Assembly (NCBI GenBank): GCA_900114405.1
Contig: FOSY01000001.1
Location: 306,295 to 370,294, forward strand
DNA: 64,000 nt
Reading direction: 5' to 3'
Source of the DNA: Lachnospiraceae bacterium KH1T2
GTDB taxonomy: Bacteria; Bacillota; Clostridia; Lachnospirales; Lachnospiraceae
The position numbers were made by a program, and so were the translations under genes. Below, piece by piece: positions 23,580 to 32,648 of the stretch (position 1 is the first letter of the stretch; each line of letters begins with the position of its first letter). Under the pieces are notes generated by a model, which saw only the letters and a program-made list of their open reading frames with translations, made no database searches and had not been told where the DNA came from.

Positions 23580-25949
23580 TTAATCGTTCCTCCAATAAAT
23601 CTCAAGCCTGTCTCCACTATTGAGTTCTTCCACAAACTCAGCATCACGTCCATTGATCTTTGTAGCAACAGAAGTGCCATGCGGCGTTGAGCGATCAAAA
23701 TCAATGTAATTAAATACATCGACATAAATATAATTTTCTTTTCCTGTCATCCTTACCGGACGATTATTTACAAGTACTTCAATTTCCTTGTTCTTCGGCT
23801 TTTCCGGCTCATCAAGGAATTTAAGTGGTCCTGGAACATGCTGAGTCTTCTTAACCTCAGTTTCCGGCTCTTCTGCCGCTGCCTCTTCTTTATCCAAAAC
23901 CTCGATCTCAGGCTCGATCTTTTCAGTCTTACCTGTCTCTTTCCTGAGTCTTCCGGTGATTTCAGCCATTTTAGCCTGACTTTTCTGCACAGCTTCAAGC
24001 ATTCGCTTATATGAAGCTTCACGCTCAAGTCTTTCTTCTTCAGATTCAGCATTTGCCTTTTCTTTGGTCTCTTCCTCAGAAATTTTCCCAAGGTCGTCTA
24101 TGATATCTTCTTCTAAAACATCGCCTTCAATTTCTTCTGCTTCTTCAACTATCTCCGGCTCAGGCTCACGCTGCTTCCTTTCCGGAATATCCGGCTTTGT
24201 CCATTCGATAGTAAAGTTATCATAGACCTCTGTATCCGGGTTGGCTTCGAGGTTATTTACATACACTTCTGTATGAATCTCAGGGTCGATATCAAGGAAT
24301 CTAAGCACCTGCTCCACTTTATAGTAACGGCGCATCTCAATGACATCACCGTCCTGAACCTCATAAAAGCCATTCTGAAGCTCTCCATTAACAACAGCAA
24401 ACTTAGGCAGCCTTACCTGCTTGCCATCAACAACTACAGAAATCGAATCATTAAATCCTTCCAATTTTCCAAGCTGTACTGTCACCGGCTCTCCGGCTGT
24501 CGAAGGTGTGACCTCGATAACGTCTCCACCCTTTACTCTTTCTGAAATAGAAACTTCTTTTCCATTAAGTTTTATAATGGCAGCATCACCCGGTGTACCT
24601 CTGCGCACCTCTTTTTTGCCATTAAATGTGAATCGAAGCTCATTTCCTCTCTTAGGGAACAGGTCCTCATTAGGATAACCCGCCTGCATAGCTGCATCAG
24701 ATACCCTAAGGTTCGAATTATCGTAAAGCTTTATCTCATTTCCATTAAACTTCAGGAAGATAAAGTTATTTTTCATATTGTAATAATTAAGGCAGATTCC
24801 CACAGGCGTTACAAGCAATGAGTCTTTTATTATGCCATTAACCTTAAAGTCAATGTCTTTAAGCACATCTTCGCCTCTTACAGCGACTCTCTGATGTATG
24901 ATACCAAGCTCATCTGCAAGATGCTCTGTGAAGCCCGGAGCTTTTCCGCCTCCGCCAACCACAAATACAGCGCTGACGCTCTTATTTCCATTAAGCTTTC
25001 TGATCTTCTTGGAAATCTCTTTCGTCATTGCCGTGATACATGGCTCGATCAGCTTCTTTACCTCTTCAGGTGTAATCGTCTGCTCAAGTCCCATTATATC
25101 GTGATATACAATTGTTTCCTTACCGGAAGCGCTTCGCTTAATGTTTTCCGCTTCTGCGAAATCGACCAGGCATCCTTTGGCAATGACTTCTGTGATCTCA
25201 TCACCTGCACTCGGGATCATTCCATAAGCGATGATTGCCTCATCTCTCGTTATACAGATATCACTTGTTCCTGCACCCACATCAAGAAGTGCGATGTTAA
25301 GCATCCTATATGATGGAGGGATAGCAACCTCCATTGCTGCGATAGGCTCAAGTGTAAGGTTCGCCACTCTAAGCCCTGCCATTCCAACAGCCTTATATAA
25401 ACCGTCTACTACTTCTTCCGGAAGAAACGTTGCAATGATGTCAGCACCGATTTCTTCTGCCTTATGATCTACCAGACTGCTCATCTGATAGCCATTAAGA
25501 TAATAACGCTCAACTGTGTATCCTACACAATAGAAGCGTATTCTTGTATCATTTTTCTTTTCAAATTCTGAAAAAGCCTTTTCTGCACCCATTAATTCAA
25601 GCGAGTAAACGTCCTCTCCCGTTACATCACGCTCTTCATCAAAGACTTTATCAACATGAATCTGAACTGTTCTGAGAACTCGTCCGGCAGCAGCTATACA
25701 AACATCCTCAAGCTCCCTTCCAAGCTTAGCTTCAAGTTGCTCCGTAACTTCTCGTATCTCATCCGCAACGCCTTCAATCTTATGTATCTGTCCATCAAGC
25801 ATGACTCTGTCGTCATGCTCTCTGGTCTGCATTGCGATAACGTGAAATTTTTTGTTGTTCTGATACCCCACCGTACCAACTATGCTTCTCGTGCCTATAT
25901 CAAGGCCGTAAACAAGCTGCTCCGTTAAATTAGTTTTTGTACTCTCCAT
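23580..25949 (-). CDS. FtsA-like actin-fold ATPase with C-terminal extension
   Basis: The N-terminal 370 or so residues form an FtsA/PilM-type actin fold with VYGLDIGTRSIVGTV (phosphate 1), the SHS2-like insertion, IALLDVGAGTSDICI (phosphate 2) and VVGGGGKAPGF (adenosine). After that come about 230 residues of beta-rich sequence with repeated NGKEV and GDVIEV motifs, an acidic Glu/Lys-rich linker (about residues 600-720), and a C-terminal domain of about 65 residues (PVRMTGKENYIYVDVFNYI). At 789 residues it is far longer than classical FtsA. It overlaps coaE by 20 bases. It probably binds membrane or division components, but its partner is unknown. Confidence 0.8.
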   Translation of the reverse strand: MESTKTNLTEQLVYGLDIGTRSIVGTVGYQNNKKFHVIAMQTREHDDRVMLDGQIHKIEGVADEIREVTEQLEAKLGRELEDVCIAAAGRVLRTVQIHVDKVFDEERDVTGEDVYSLELMGAEKAFSEFEKKNDTRIRFYCVGYTVERYYLNGYQMSSLVDHKAEEIGADIIATFLPEEVVDGLYKAVGMAGLRVANLTLEPIAAMEVAIPPSYRMLNIALLDVGAGTSDICITRDEAIIAYGMIPSAGDEITEVIAKGCLVDFAEAENIKRSASGKETIVYHDIMGLEQTITPEEVKKLIEPCITAMTKEISKKIRKLNGNKSVSAVFVVGGGGKAPGFTEHLADELGIIHQRVAVRGEDVLKDIDFKVNGIIKDSLLVTPVGICLNYYNMKNNFIFLKFNGNEIKLYDNSNLRVSDAAMQAGYPNEDLFPKRGNELRFTFNGKKEVRRGTPGDAAIIKLNGKEVSISERVKGGDVIEVTPSTAGEPVTVQLGKLEGFNDSISVVVDGKQVRLPKFAVVNGELQNGFYEVQDGDVIEMRRYYKVEQVLRFLDIDPEIHTEVYVNNLEANPDTEVYDNFTIEWTKPDIPERKQREPEPEIVEEAEEIEGDVLEEDIIDDLGKISEEETKEKANAESEEERLEREASYKRMLEAVQKSQAKMAEITGRLRKETGKTEKIEPEIEVLDKEEAAAEEPETEVKKTQHVPGPLKFLDEPEKPKNKEIEVLVNNRPVRMTGKENYIYVDVFNYIDFDRSTPHGTSVATKINGRDAEFVEELNSGDRLEIYWRND

Positions 25950-26532
25950 GGATTACCTCATCAATCTGAGCGTAAGTACTTTCCAGCTCCCCCGAATTAT
26001 CGATTACATGTGCCGCATACCGCCTAAACATATCATCGCTCTGCTGAGCTGCCATTATGGCTGATATTTTTTCATCGGTATAACCTCTCGATTCCTTTAA
26101 CCTCCTCCTTCGAACTTCATCATCAGTATAAATATACCACAGTTCATCACATATCTGATCATACCCTTCTTCGATCAGAAGTGCCGCCTCAAGGAAATAA
26201 AAATCAATTCTTCCAAGCTCCTTCTCTCTCTCCATATCGCTTAGAATGAATTCCTTTACTGCCGGATGGATTATTGAATTTACCGAGCTTAAAAGACCGG
26301 AATCACTAAAAATTTTCTCTGCCATCTTTCGACGGTCTATAGTCCCGTCAGGATCGAGTATATCATCATTCAGCAGGCTTACAAGTCTCATATAGCATGT
26401 CTTGCCCGGTTTCATTACAAGATGAGCAACTTCATCCGCCCTAACTACTCTACATTTACATGTACGTGAAAGATAAGCCATTATTTCAGACTTTCCGGCA
26501 CCCACACCACCGGTTATTCCTATCATTTTCAT
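25930..26532 (-). CDS. coaE: Dephospho-CoA kinase
   Basis: CoaE phosphorylates dephospho-CoA in the last step of coenzyme A synthesis. It has the P-loop GITGGVGAGKSE, RADEVAHLVMKPG, INSIIHPAVKEF-like region (SVNSIIHPAVK) and EAALLIEEGYD. The start at 26532 (MKMIGITGG) was chosen because AGAGGTG precedes it and it fits the family N terminus. An ATG at 26556 overlapping the polA stop (TGATG) is possible and would add eight residues. The gene follows polA and overlaps the FtsA-like gene. Confidence 0.93.
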   Translation of the reverse strand: MKMIGITGGVGAGKSEIMAYLSRTCKCRVVRADEVAHLVMKPGKTCYMRLVSLLNDDILDPDGTIDRRKMAEKIFSDSGLLSSVNSIIHPAVKEFILSDMEREKELGRIDFYFLEAALLIEEGYDQICDELWYIYTDDEVRRRRLKESRGYTDEKISAIMAAQQSDDMFRRYAAHVIDNSGELESTYAQIDEVIHGEYKN

Positions 26533-26555
26533 ACTTTCACCTCTATCTATAATCA

Positions 26556-29087
26556 TCAGTGAGCCTCATCCCAGTTACTTCCGCCATTAACATCTATTTC
26601 AAGCGGAACAGCCAGCGAAGCAGCCCCCATCATTTCTTCTCTGAGTATTTCTTTGACTTTTTCCTCCTCACCCGGAGCAGTCTCTATAAGAAGTTCATCA
26701 TGTATCTGAAGTATTAGCTTAGACTGCAGACCGTCAGCTTTAAGTCTCTTCGACACATTTATCATAGCTATCTTTATCACATCAGCAGCTGTACCCTGAA
26801 TAGGTGCATTCATAGCAACCCTTTCTCCGAAAGAACGCTGCATGAAATTCGAAGATCTGAGTTCCGGCATCGGTCTTTTTCTAGAAAAGAATGTCTCTGC
26901 ATAGCCTTTATCCTTTGCTCTTTCAACCAGATCATCAAGGAATTTCTTAACACCCGGATATGTTTCAAAATACTTTTCGATATATTCATTTGCCTCAGAC
27001 TTGGAAACTGAAAGCCCCTGGCTCAGTCCAAAAGCACTTATACCATAAACTATACCAAAATTTACAGCCTTTGCCTTACGTCTAAGATCTGATGTAACTT
27101 CTTCAAAAGGCACATGGAAGACTTCCGAAGCCGTAATAGCATGTATATCTTTACCACCCTTATAAGCAGCTATGAGTTTCTGGTCTTCAGACATTGATGC
27201 AAGTATCCTAAGTTCAATCTGAGAATAGTCCGCATCTATGAAGCTCCATCCTTCTCTTGGAACAAATGCTTTCCTGAGTGTACGCCCAAGCTCTGTACGA
27301 ACCGGAATATTCTGAAGATTTGGATCTGCTGAACTGATTCGGCCTGTTGCAGTTATTGTCTGATTAAAGGTTGAATGAATCCTTCCAGTTTTGTCAATAT
27401 ATGGTTCAAGCCCGTCTGCATAAGTAGCTTTGAGCTTACTCAATGTCCTGTATTCCAAGACATCTCTTACAAATGGAACTTCCGGCGCAAGCTTCTCCAA
27501 TACTCCTGCTGCCGTAGAATAACCTGTTTTAGTCTTTTTGCCGCCTTTAAGCCCCATTTTTTCAAACAAGATCACACCCAGCTGCTTTGGTGAATTTATA
27601 TTAAAATCTTCTCCTGCCGCCTCATGGATGCTCTTTTCAAGCTTATCTATCTTTTCCTTAAGCTGAGCACTAAAATCTGTGAGCATATCCTTTCTTATGG
27701 CAATACCCTCAGTCTCCATTCCGGAAAGAACATAGCAAAGCGGCATCTCGATATTTTCAAGCAGTTCTTTCATTCCTTCTGCCTCGATACGCTCCATATA
27801 TTTAGGACCGTTTTCAAAGGCTTCAACTGCTGCCTCCTGCGCTTTTTCCGGTACTGCATAATCATTTCTCAGCGGATCGAGCAGATAAAATTCCAGCTCA
27901 TAGTCAACGAGATTGCTTCTTGAAGGCAGATCAGCAACTTTCAATACCTGTTTCAAATGAGCTGTGTAAAACATCCCATTGCTCTTATTGATAAGTTTCA
28001 CAAGATGATCTGCAAGATATGCTGATGTTATAAAACCGGCTGGCTCTATATACCATGCACCATCAGCTACAAAAGCAATACCGCTTATTTCATTTTCTTC
28101 CGAGATATCTACTGCAAATCCGACTGTCGCCTTAGCTGCCAGCTCATTAAAAAGAGCCTCTGCATCCGAAAGCTCTGTAATCTCTCTAAACTCAGTCTTT
28201 TCTTCAACTACTGTCTCCACACCACCAAGACGCTCCACCAGCTTTTTGAGCTCCAGATCAGTAAGCATCTTAACTGCCTCAGCTGTACCGAGGCTTTCGC
28301 ATTCAGCTTTATCGAAGTCAAACTCTATATCAGACTCTGTATTGATAGTCGCAAGTGTCTGACTTAATTCTGCAAGGTCAAAATGTTCTTCCAGGCTTTC
28401 ACGGATACTCTTTTTAGTAACTTCCGCGATATGCTCCTTAACACCTTTTAGGTCACCATATTTTGTAAGCAGCTCAGTAGCTGTCTTCGGTCCTACCTTC
28501 GGAACTCCCGGAATATTATCTGACGAATCGCCCATAAGAGCTTTCAAGTCGATTATTCCTCTCGGTTCAACACCATATTCTTCCTTAACAGCCTCAGGTG
28601 TAAAGCGTTCCACATTTGTCTGCCCCTTAACTGTCCTTGGCAAGAGCAGAGCTATCTTATCAGTCACCAGCTGAAGAAGATCCCTATCCCCTGAAACGAT
28701 AGTTGCATCCATGCCTTTCTTTTCAGCTCTAAATGCGATCGTTCCAAGTATATCGTCTGCTTCAAGCCCCGGCTTTGAAACCACGGGAACTCCCATTGCA
28801 GAAAGGATTTCCTTTACAAGCGGTATCTGCTGGCGCAGCTCCTCCGGCATAGGCTTTCTGGTTCCCTTATACTCTGCATATATCTTATGCCTGAAAGTAG
28901 GCGCATGTTCATCAAAAGCTACTGCAAAATATTGCGGTCTCTCATTTTCAAGTATTTTAAGTATTATATTGAAAAAGCCGTATATCGCTCCTGTATGAAC
29001 TCCGGCTGAATTTGTCAAGTCAGGAACTCCATAAAACGCTCTATTCATCATGGAGTGTCCATCGATCAAAAGTATCTTTTCACTCAT
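26556..29087 (-). CDS. polA: DNA polymerase I
   Basis: PolA fills gaps and removes RNA primers. The 843-residue protein has an N-terminal 5'-nuclease (GLEADDILGT, SGDRDLLQLV, GDSSDNIPGVPKVGPKTA), a middle 3'-5' exonuclease-like domain, and the polymerase domain with motif A DADYSQIELRILA, motif B RRKAKAVNFGIVYGIS and motif C QIHDELLIE. In the exonuclease-like domain the expected DxE is AVDISEE and the later Asp is replaced (TAHLKQ), so proofreading is likely lost, as in Bacillus Pol I. It follows the zinc-finger gene by 23 bases. Confidence 0.97.
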   Translation of the reverse strand: MSEKILLIDGHSMMNRAFYGVPDLTNSAGVHTGAIYGFFNIILKILENERPQYFAVAFDEHAPTFRHKIYAEYKGTRKPMPEELRQQIPLVKEILSAMGVPVVSKPGLEADDILGTIAFRAEKKGMDATIVSGDRDLLQLVTDKIALLLPRTVKGQTNVERFTPEAVKEEYGVEPRGIIDLKALMGDSSDNIPGVPKVGPKTATELLTKYGDLKGVKEHIAEVTKKSIRESLEEHFDLAELSQTLATINTESDIEFDFDKAECESLGTAEAVKMLTDLELKKLVERLGGVETVVEEKTEFREITELSDAEALFNELAAKATVGFAVDISEENEISGIAFVADGAWYIEPAGFITSAYLADHLVKLINKSNGMFYTAHLKQVLKVADLPSRSNLVDYELEFYLLDPLRNDYAVPEKAQEAAVEAFENGPKYMERIEAEGMKELLENIEMPLCYVLSGMETEGIAIRKDMLTDFSAQLKEKIDKLEKSIHEAAGEDFNINSPKQLGVILFEKMGLKGGKKTKTGYSTAAGVLEKLAPEVPFVRDVLEYRTLSKLKATYADGLEPYIDKTGRIHSTFNQTITATGRISSADPNLQNIPVRTELGRTLRKAFVPREGWSFIDADYSQIELRILASMSEDQKLIAAYKGGKDIHAITASEVFHVPFEEVTSDLRRKAKAVNFGIVYGISAFGLSQGLSVSKSEANEYIEKYFETYPGVKKFLDDLVERAKDKGYAETFFSRKRPMPELRSSNFMQRSFGERVAMNAPIQGTAADVIKIAMINVSKRLKADGLQSKLILQIHDELLIETAPGEEEKVKEILREEMMGAASLAVPLEIDVNGGSNWDEAH

Positions 29088-29110
29088 ATACAGTACTAAA
29101 CTTCCTCTAT

Positions 29111-29464
29111 TTATTCAAAATGACTGATAATAATATTTACAGCTGTCAGCAGCAATGCAAGTGCTTCTCCTAAAAAGATCACATTCTGCATCCTATCCGC
29201 CAGCAATATCCTCTGTCTTGCATGATAGAGTTTTTCATCAAGTTCTTTTTTCAGGTCAAGAGCCTCACCATCCTCTATCCGCTTGATACCTTCATTCAAA
29301 AGATATCTTATCTCAAGCTCATCATAACAGTCATGGCAATTTTGGATATGTCCGTACAACAGTTTCATATCATCAATATTCAATTTATTGTCCAAAAAAG
29401 GCTGAATAAGGTTTTCCGCTTCCTTACACTTAACCTCTGCACCGTCAATACGCTTTTTTTTCAT
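29111..29464 (-). CDS. Zinc-finger (zf-HC2-like) single-pass membrane protein
   Basis: This 117-residue protein has the anti-sigma-type zinc motif: Cys13, then His39, Cys43 and Cys46 (HIQNCHDC), followed by a helical linker and one C-terminal membrane segment (VIFLGEALALLLTAVNIII). This is the layout of a ZAS anti-sigma factor with a very short outside part. No sigma factor gene is near, so the partner is unknown. It lies between aroK and polA with short gaps on both sides and is probably cotranscribed. Confidence 0.75.
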   Translation of the reverse strand: MKKKRIDGAEVKCKEAENLIQPFLDNKLNIDDMKLLYGHIQNCHDCYDELEIRYLLNEGIKRIEDGEALDLKKELDEKLYHARQRILLADRMQNVIFLGEALALLLTAVNIIISHFE

Positions 29465-29476
29465 ATTTGATAATGA

Positions 29477-29989
29477 TCAACTGTTCCTTTTCTTCTGCCA
29501 GGCTTCCGCTGCCGCTACAACAATCTGCTCAACGTTTTTCCCGGCTTCATCAACAACTATATCCGCATACTTCTCATAAAGTTTTATACGCTCTTCATAT
29601 AAATCTCTAAAGGTCTGCCCATCTCTTACTACAACGCCTCTCTGCTTGATATCTCCAAGGCGCTGTGTCAATGTATCATAGTCAACTTTAAGGTAGATCA
29701 CGTAACCAATCTCCTTAAAATGTTCCATCTCTTCTTTTCCATAAACGGCGCTTCCGCCAGTTGCGATCACCGTATTTTCAGCATTTATTCCTGAATTTAT
29801 CCTATTCTCGGTCTCTATGAAGCCGTCAACACCCTTTTCATCTATGATTTCTTCAAGACGTTTGCCTTCTGCCTTTTGAATCACAAGATCCGCATCTATA
29901 AAGTCCATACCGAGAACCTTAGCCATGATCACACCGGCTGTACTTTTTCCTGATGCCGGCATCCCTATCAGTACAATATTTGTTTTCAT
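29477..29989 (-). CDS. aroK: Shikimate kinase
   Basis: AroK phosphorylates shikimate in the route to chorismate and aromatic amino acids. The 170-residue protein has the P-loop GMPASGKSTAG, the shikimate-binding FIDADLVIQ, the ENRINSGI region with a family-type Glu, GGSAVYG and the lid TLTQRLGDIKQRG. It heads the aroK-zinc finger-polA-coaE run. A GTGTGAGG site precedes the ATG. The promoter region upstream holds a weak TACGAT -10 and then the family A repeat at 30072. Confidence 0.92.
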   Translation of the reverse strand: MKTNIVLIGMPASGKSTAGVIMAKVLGMDFIDADLVIQKAEGKRLEEIIDEKGVDGFIETENRINSGINAENTVIATGGSAVYGKEEMEHFKEIGYVIYLKVDYDTLTQRLGDIKQRGVVVRDGQTFRDLYEERIKLYEKYADIVVDEAGKNVEQIVVAAAEAWQKKRNS

Positions 29990-30071
29990 CTATGTTTTCC
30001 TCACACGCTATTATCGTACCACAAAAATACATTATTTTGTATCTAAATCATTATTTATACTGTAATCGCAG

Positions 30072-30169
30072 GTTACTGTTCACTCGCTAGCTCGCTCACG
30101 TAATGGATTTTCATCTTTCTTGGTCGTAAACTCCGCAGCGTAGTGCTCCGGTTGCGTCTGAACAGTAAC
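30072..30169. mobile_element. MITE-like element, second copy of family A
   Basis: This 98-bp element has the same 11-bp terminal inverted repeats, GTTACTGTTCA (30072-30082) and TGAACAGTAAC (30159-30169), as the element at 9208-9354. It shares its left-end words (ACTCGCT, AGCTCGCT) and its right-end GCAGCGTAGTGC and TCTGAACAGTAAC. It lacks about 50 bases of the interior. No matching target duplication is seen. It lies six bases beyond the stop of the helicase gene, and the last helicase codons add a further ACTGTTCA that can pair with its right end. Confidence 0.65.
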
Positions 30170-30175
30170 GTACCA

Positions 30176-32539
30176 CTAACTGTTCAGCCGACTACTCCAG
30201 AACTTTTCGGTCTCATTTTTAACTGTATCCTTTTGAACCACGATCATATTTTCCCATTCGCGTGGGAAAAGTCCGCTATAATTATTTTCAAGAAATCTTT
30301 CATCCAAAAGAGCAACAACCCCGATATCTTCTTCTGTTCTGATAACTCTTCCAGCCGCCTGAAGTACCTTATTCATACCCGGATATCTATATGCATAGTC
30401 AAATCCATTCTCACCGTTTTCCTCAAAATATCTTTTTAATATCTCTCTTTCACGGCACACCATTGGAAAGCCTGTTCCTACTATGATTGCCCCTATAAGG
30501 CTGTCATTTTTCAGGTCTATTCCTTCTGAAAAGACACCACCAAGCACGCAAAATCCCACTAATACAGAATCTTTTATATCTTCTTTTGTAAATTTTTCAA
30601 GGAAATCTTTTCTCGACTCTTCTGACATATTATTGTCCTGAACTATATGATCCACTCCATCAAGCTCAAGATCATCTGTAAATATATTAAGAACTTCATT
30701 CATGAAAGAATAGCTTGGGAAAAATGCCATATATTTTCCTTTTTTTGCTGAAATTATATTTAGAATATACTCAGCAATTGCCCGATATTCACTCCTGCTC
30801 CTTCTTGTATATTTTGAACTCACATCTGAGGCTATATACACTCCGCGCTTTGAAGCTTCAAATGTCGATGCGGCATATACAGTATAGTCTGTCCTGTCCC
30901 CTGATATGAGATCCATATAGTATCTAACCGGTAAAAGCGTGGCTGAAAAGAATATAGAGCTTCTTCCAAGGTCAAGTCTCCTGCGAAGATTTGTTGAAGG
31001 ATTCACACAGAAAAGCTTCACTCTATATTTTCCATCATTGGTTATCTCAGTATAATCCACGTAATTTTCATCAAATATTTCCGCAATATTTAAGAAAGAG
31101 CGAACATTATAGTAAAACTCCATAAGTTCATCTTCAACAGTCTCATGCCTTCTGTTTTTCTCTTCCAGCATATCTGAATACGTTGAAGCCGCCCTTCTTA
31201 GGCTTTCCAGAAATTTATCAATATTTGTACCGACTTCAAAATCACCGCCGGATTTTTTCATTTCGAGCAGTTTTTCATTACATTTACCCAGAGCTCTCGC
31301 CGCTTTGGGCTCTTTTTCCTGAAGAAGCCTCTTTACCTTAAGAAAATCCTCTTTATAAAGCTCTGCGCTGTATGTTTCTCTTGCCCTTTCAACAAGATTA
31401 TGTGCTTCATCGACAAGAAACAGATAGTCATGCCTCTGCATGTCGCCGAAGAAACGCTTCAAACTCACATCAGGGTCAAAACAATAATTATAATCACAGA
31501 CCACAGCATCAGAAAAGCTTGAAATATCCAAAGTAAGTTCAAATGGACAAACTCTATGTTCCTTTGCAAAAGTCATGACTTCTTCTCTTGTAAACGAATC
31601 TTTCGAATGAAGTATTTCAAAAAGTGCATCATTAATGCGATCAAAATGTCCTTTTGCATATGGACAGACCTCAGGATCACACTTTACTTCATCTAAAAGG
31701 CAAGTCTTTTCCCGAGCCGCTATTGAAACTGTCTTCATGGCAAGACCGCCCTTGCTTAAAAGCTCAAAAGTGTCCAAAGCGACCGTACCTGTGATAGTTT
31801 TAGCCGTAAGATAAAAAATTTTCTCTGCTATACCTTCACCCATGGCCTTGACAGCAGGGAACAAGACCGACAACGTCTTACCCACACCCGTAGGAGCTTC
31901 AAGAAAAAGTCTTCTTTTATGATAAATAGTTCTATATACCGCTGCTGCAAGTTCTTTCTGCCCTTTGCGATAAGTGAAGGGGAATTCAAGCTGCTTTATG
32001 GAAAGATTTCTCTTTTCCTCCCATTCTACAGTAAACCTTGCCCAACGCGCATACTCATCCATCAGATTACCGAACCACTCTTTAAGCTCAGATACGATGA
32101 AGCTATAGTTAAAATATTTGATCTCTTCGGTATCTAAATTACAATAAGTCATCCTTACAGCTATATTTTCAAGATCATTTTGCAGAGCATAGATCGCAGC
32201 ATATACTTTTGCCTGCGCCAGATGAACATTTACAGGCTCATCAAGATATTTTAGATTTATATATATCCCTTTGATCTCATCGACAGTTACGCCTTCGCTA
32301 TTATCGATTATGCCATCAGCGCGTCCCTGCACGACTATCTCAAAGCTATCATAGCTCACTTTATGAGCAAGCGGCACCTCAGCCTTATAATCCGAACCCA
32401 TCTTTCTCTGGATCATGCGGTGAATTCTTCCACCTTCCAGCATGGCATTTTCCGGAGCCGCTCGTTTTTTTCTATTTATATCACCGCTTCGGAGAATAAA
32501 CTCAACCAAAGAACGGACAGAAATTTCTATCTTTTTCAC
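30176..32539 (-). CDS. DinG/Rad3-type helicase with N-terminal PD-(D/E)XK nuclease domain
   Basis: This 787-residue protein begins with a Cas4/RecB-like nuclease domain: QGRADGII, TVDEIKG and HLAQAKVYAAIYA give the D, ExK and QxxxY positions in the first 125 residues. An XPD/DinG-type superfamily 2 helicase follows, with APTGVGKTLSVLFPAV (Walker A), four cysteines typical of the iron-sulphur domain (CLLDEVKC, CPYAKG, CPFEL), LVDEAHNLVERA (DEAH box), GGVFSEGIDLKND and QAAGRVIRTEED (motif VI). It starts with GTG. It probably unwinds and trims damaged DNA. It stands alone between the HPr-like gene and the aroK operon. Confidence 0.88.
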   Translation of the reverse strand: MKKIEISVRSLVEFILRSGDINRKKRAAPENAMLEGGRIHRMIQRKMGSDYKAEVPLAHKVSYDSFEIVVQGRADGIIDNSEGVTVDEIKGIYINLKYLDEPVNVHLAQAKVYAAIYALQNDLENIAVRMTYCNLDTEEIKYFNYSFIVSELKEWFGNLMDEYARWARFTVEWEEKRNLSIKQLEFPFTYRKGQKELAAAVYRTIYHKRRLFLEAPTGVGKTLSVLFPAVKAMGEGIAEKIFYLTAKTITGTVALDTFELLSKGGLAMKTVSIAAREKTCLLDEVKCDPEVCPYAKGHFDRINDALFEILHSKDSFTREEVMTFAKEHRVCPFELTLDISSFSDAVVCDYNYCFDPDVSLKRFFGDMQRHDYLFLVDEAHNLVERARETYSAELYKEDFLKVKRLLQEKEPKAARALGKCNEKLLEMKKSGGDFEVGTNIDKFLESLRRAASTYSDMLEEKNRRHETVEDELMEFYYNVRSFLNIAEIFDENYVDYTEITNDGKYRVKLFCVNPSTNLRRRLDLGRSSIFFSATLLPVRYYMDLISGDRTDYTVYAASTFEASKRGVYIASDVSSKYTRRSRSEYRAIAEYILNIISAKKGKYMAFFPSYSFMNEVLNIFTDDLELDGVDHIVQDNNMSEESRKDFLEKFTKEDIKDSVLVGFCVLGGVFSEGIDLKNDSLIGAIIVGTGFPMVCREREILKRYFEENGENGFDYAYRYPGMNKVLQAAGRVIRTEEDIGVVALLDERFLENNYSGLFPREWENMIVVQKDTVKNETEKFWSSRLNS

Positions 32540-32566
32540 CTGCTTATAAGATCCTTTAAAAGTGAA

Positions 32567-32612
32567 ATGCTCCCGGCAGCGAACAGGGGGAAACTGTTCT
32601 AACCGGGAGCAT
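32567..32612 (-). terminator. Strong hairpin between the HPr-like gene and the helicase
   Basis: ATGCTCCCGG (32567-32576) pairs with CCGGGAGCAT (32603-32612), and an inner GAACAG/CTGTTC hairpin closes the loop. TTCACTTTT follows on the minus strand. It lies about 35 bases after the HPr-like stop and 30 bases before the helicase start, so it is a terminator or attenuator. Confidence 0.65.
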
Positions 32613-32648
32613 CTCTAATATAGTTTGCACTTGGGGAATGCTGACTAT

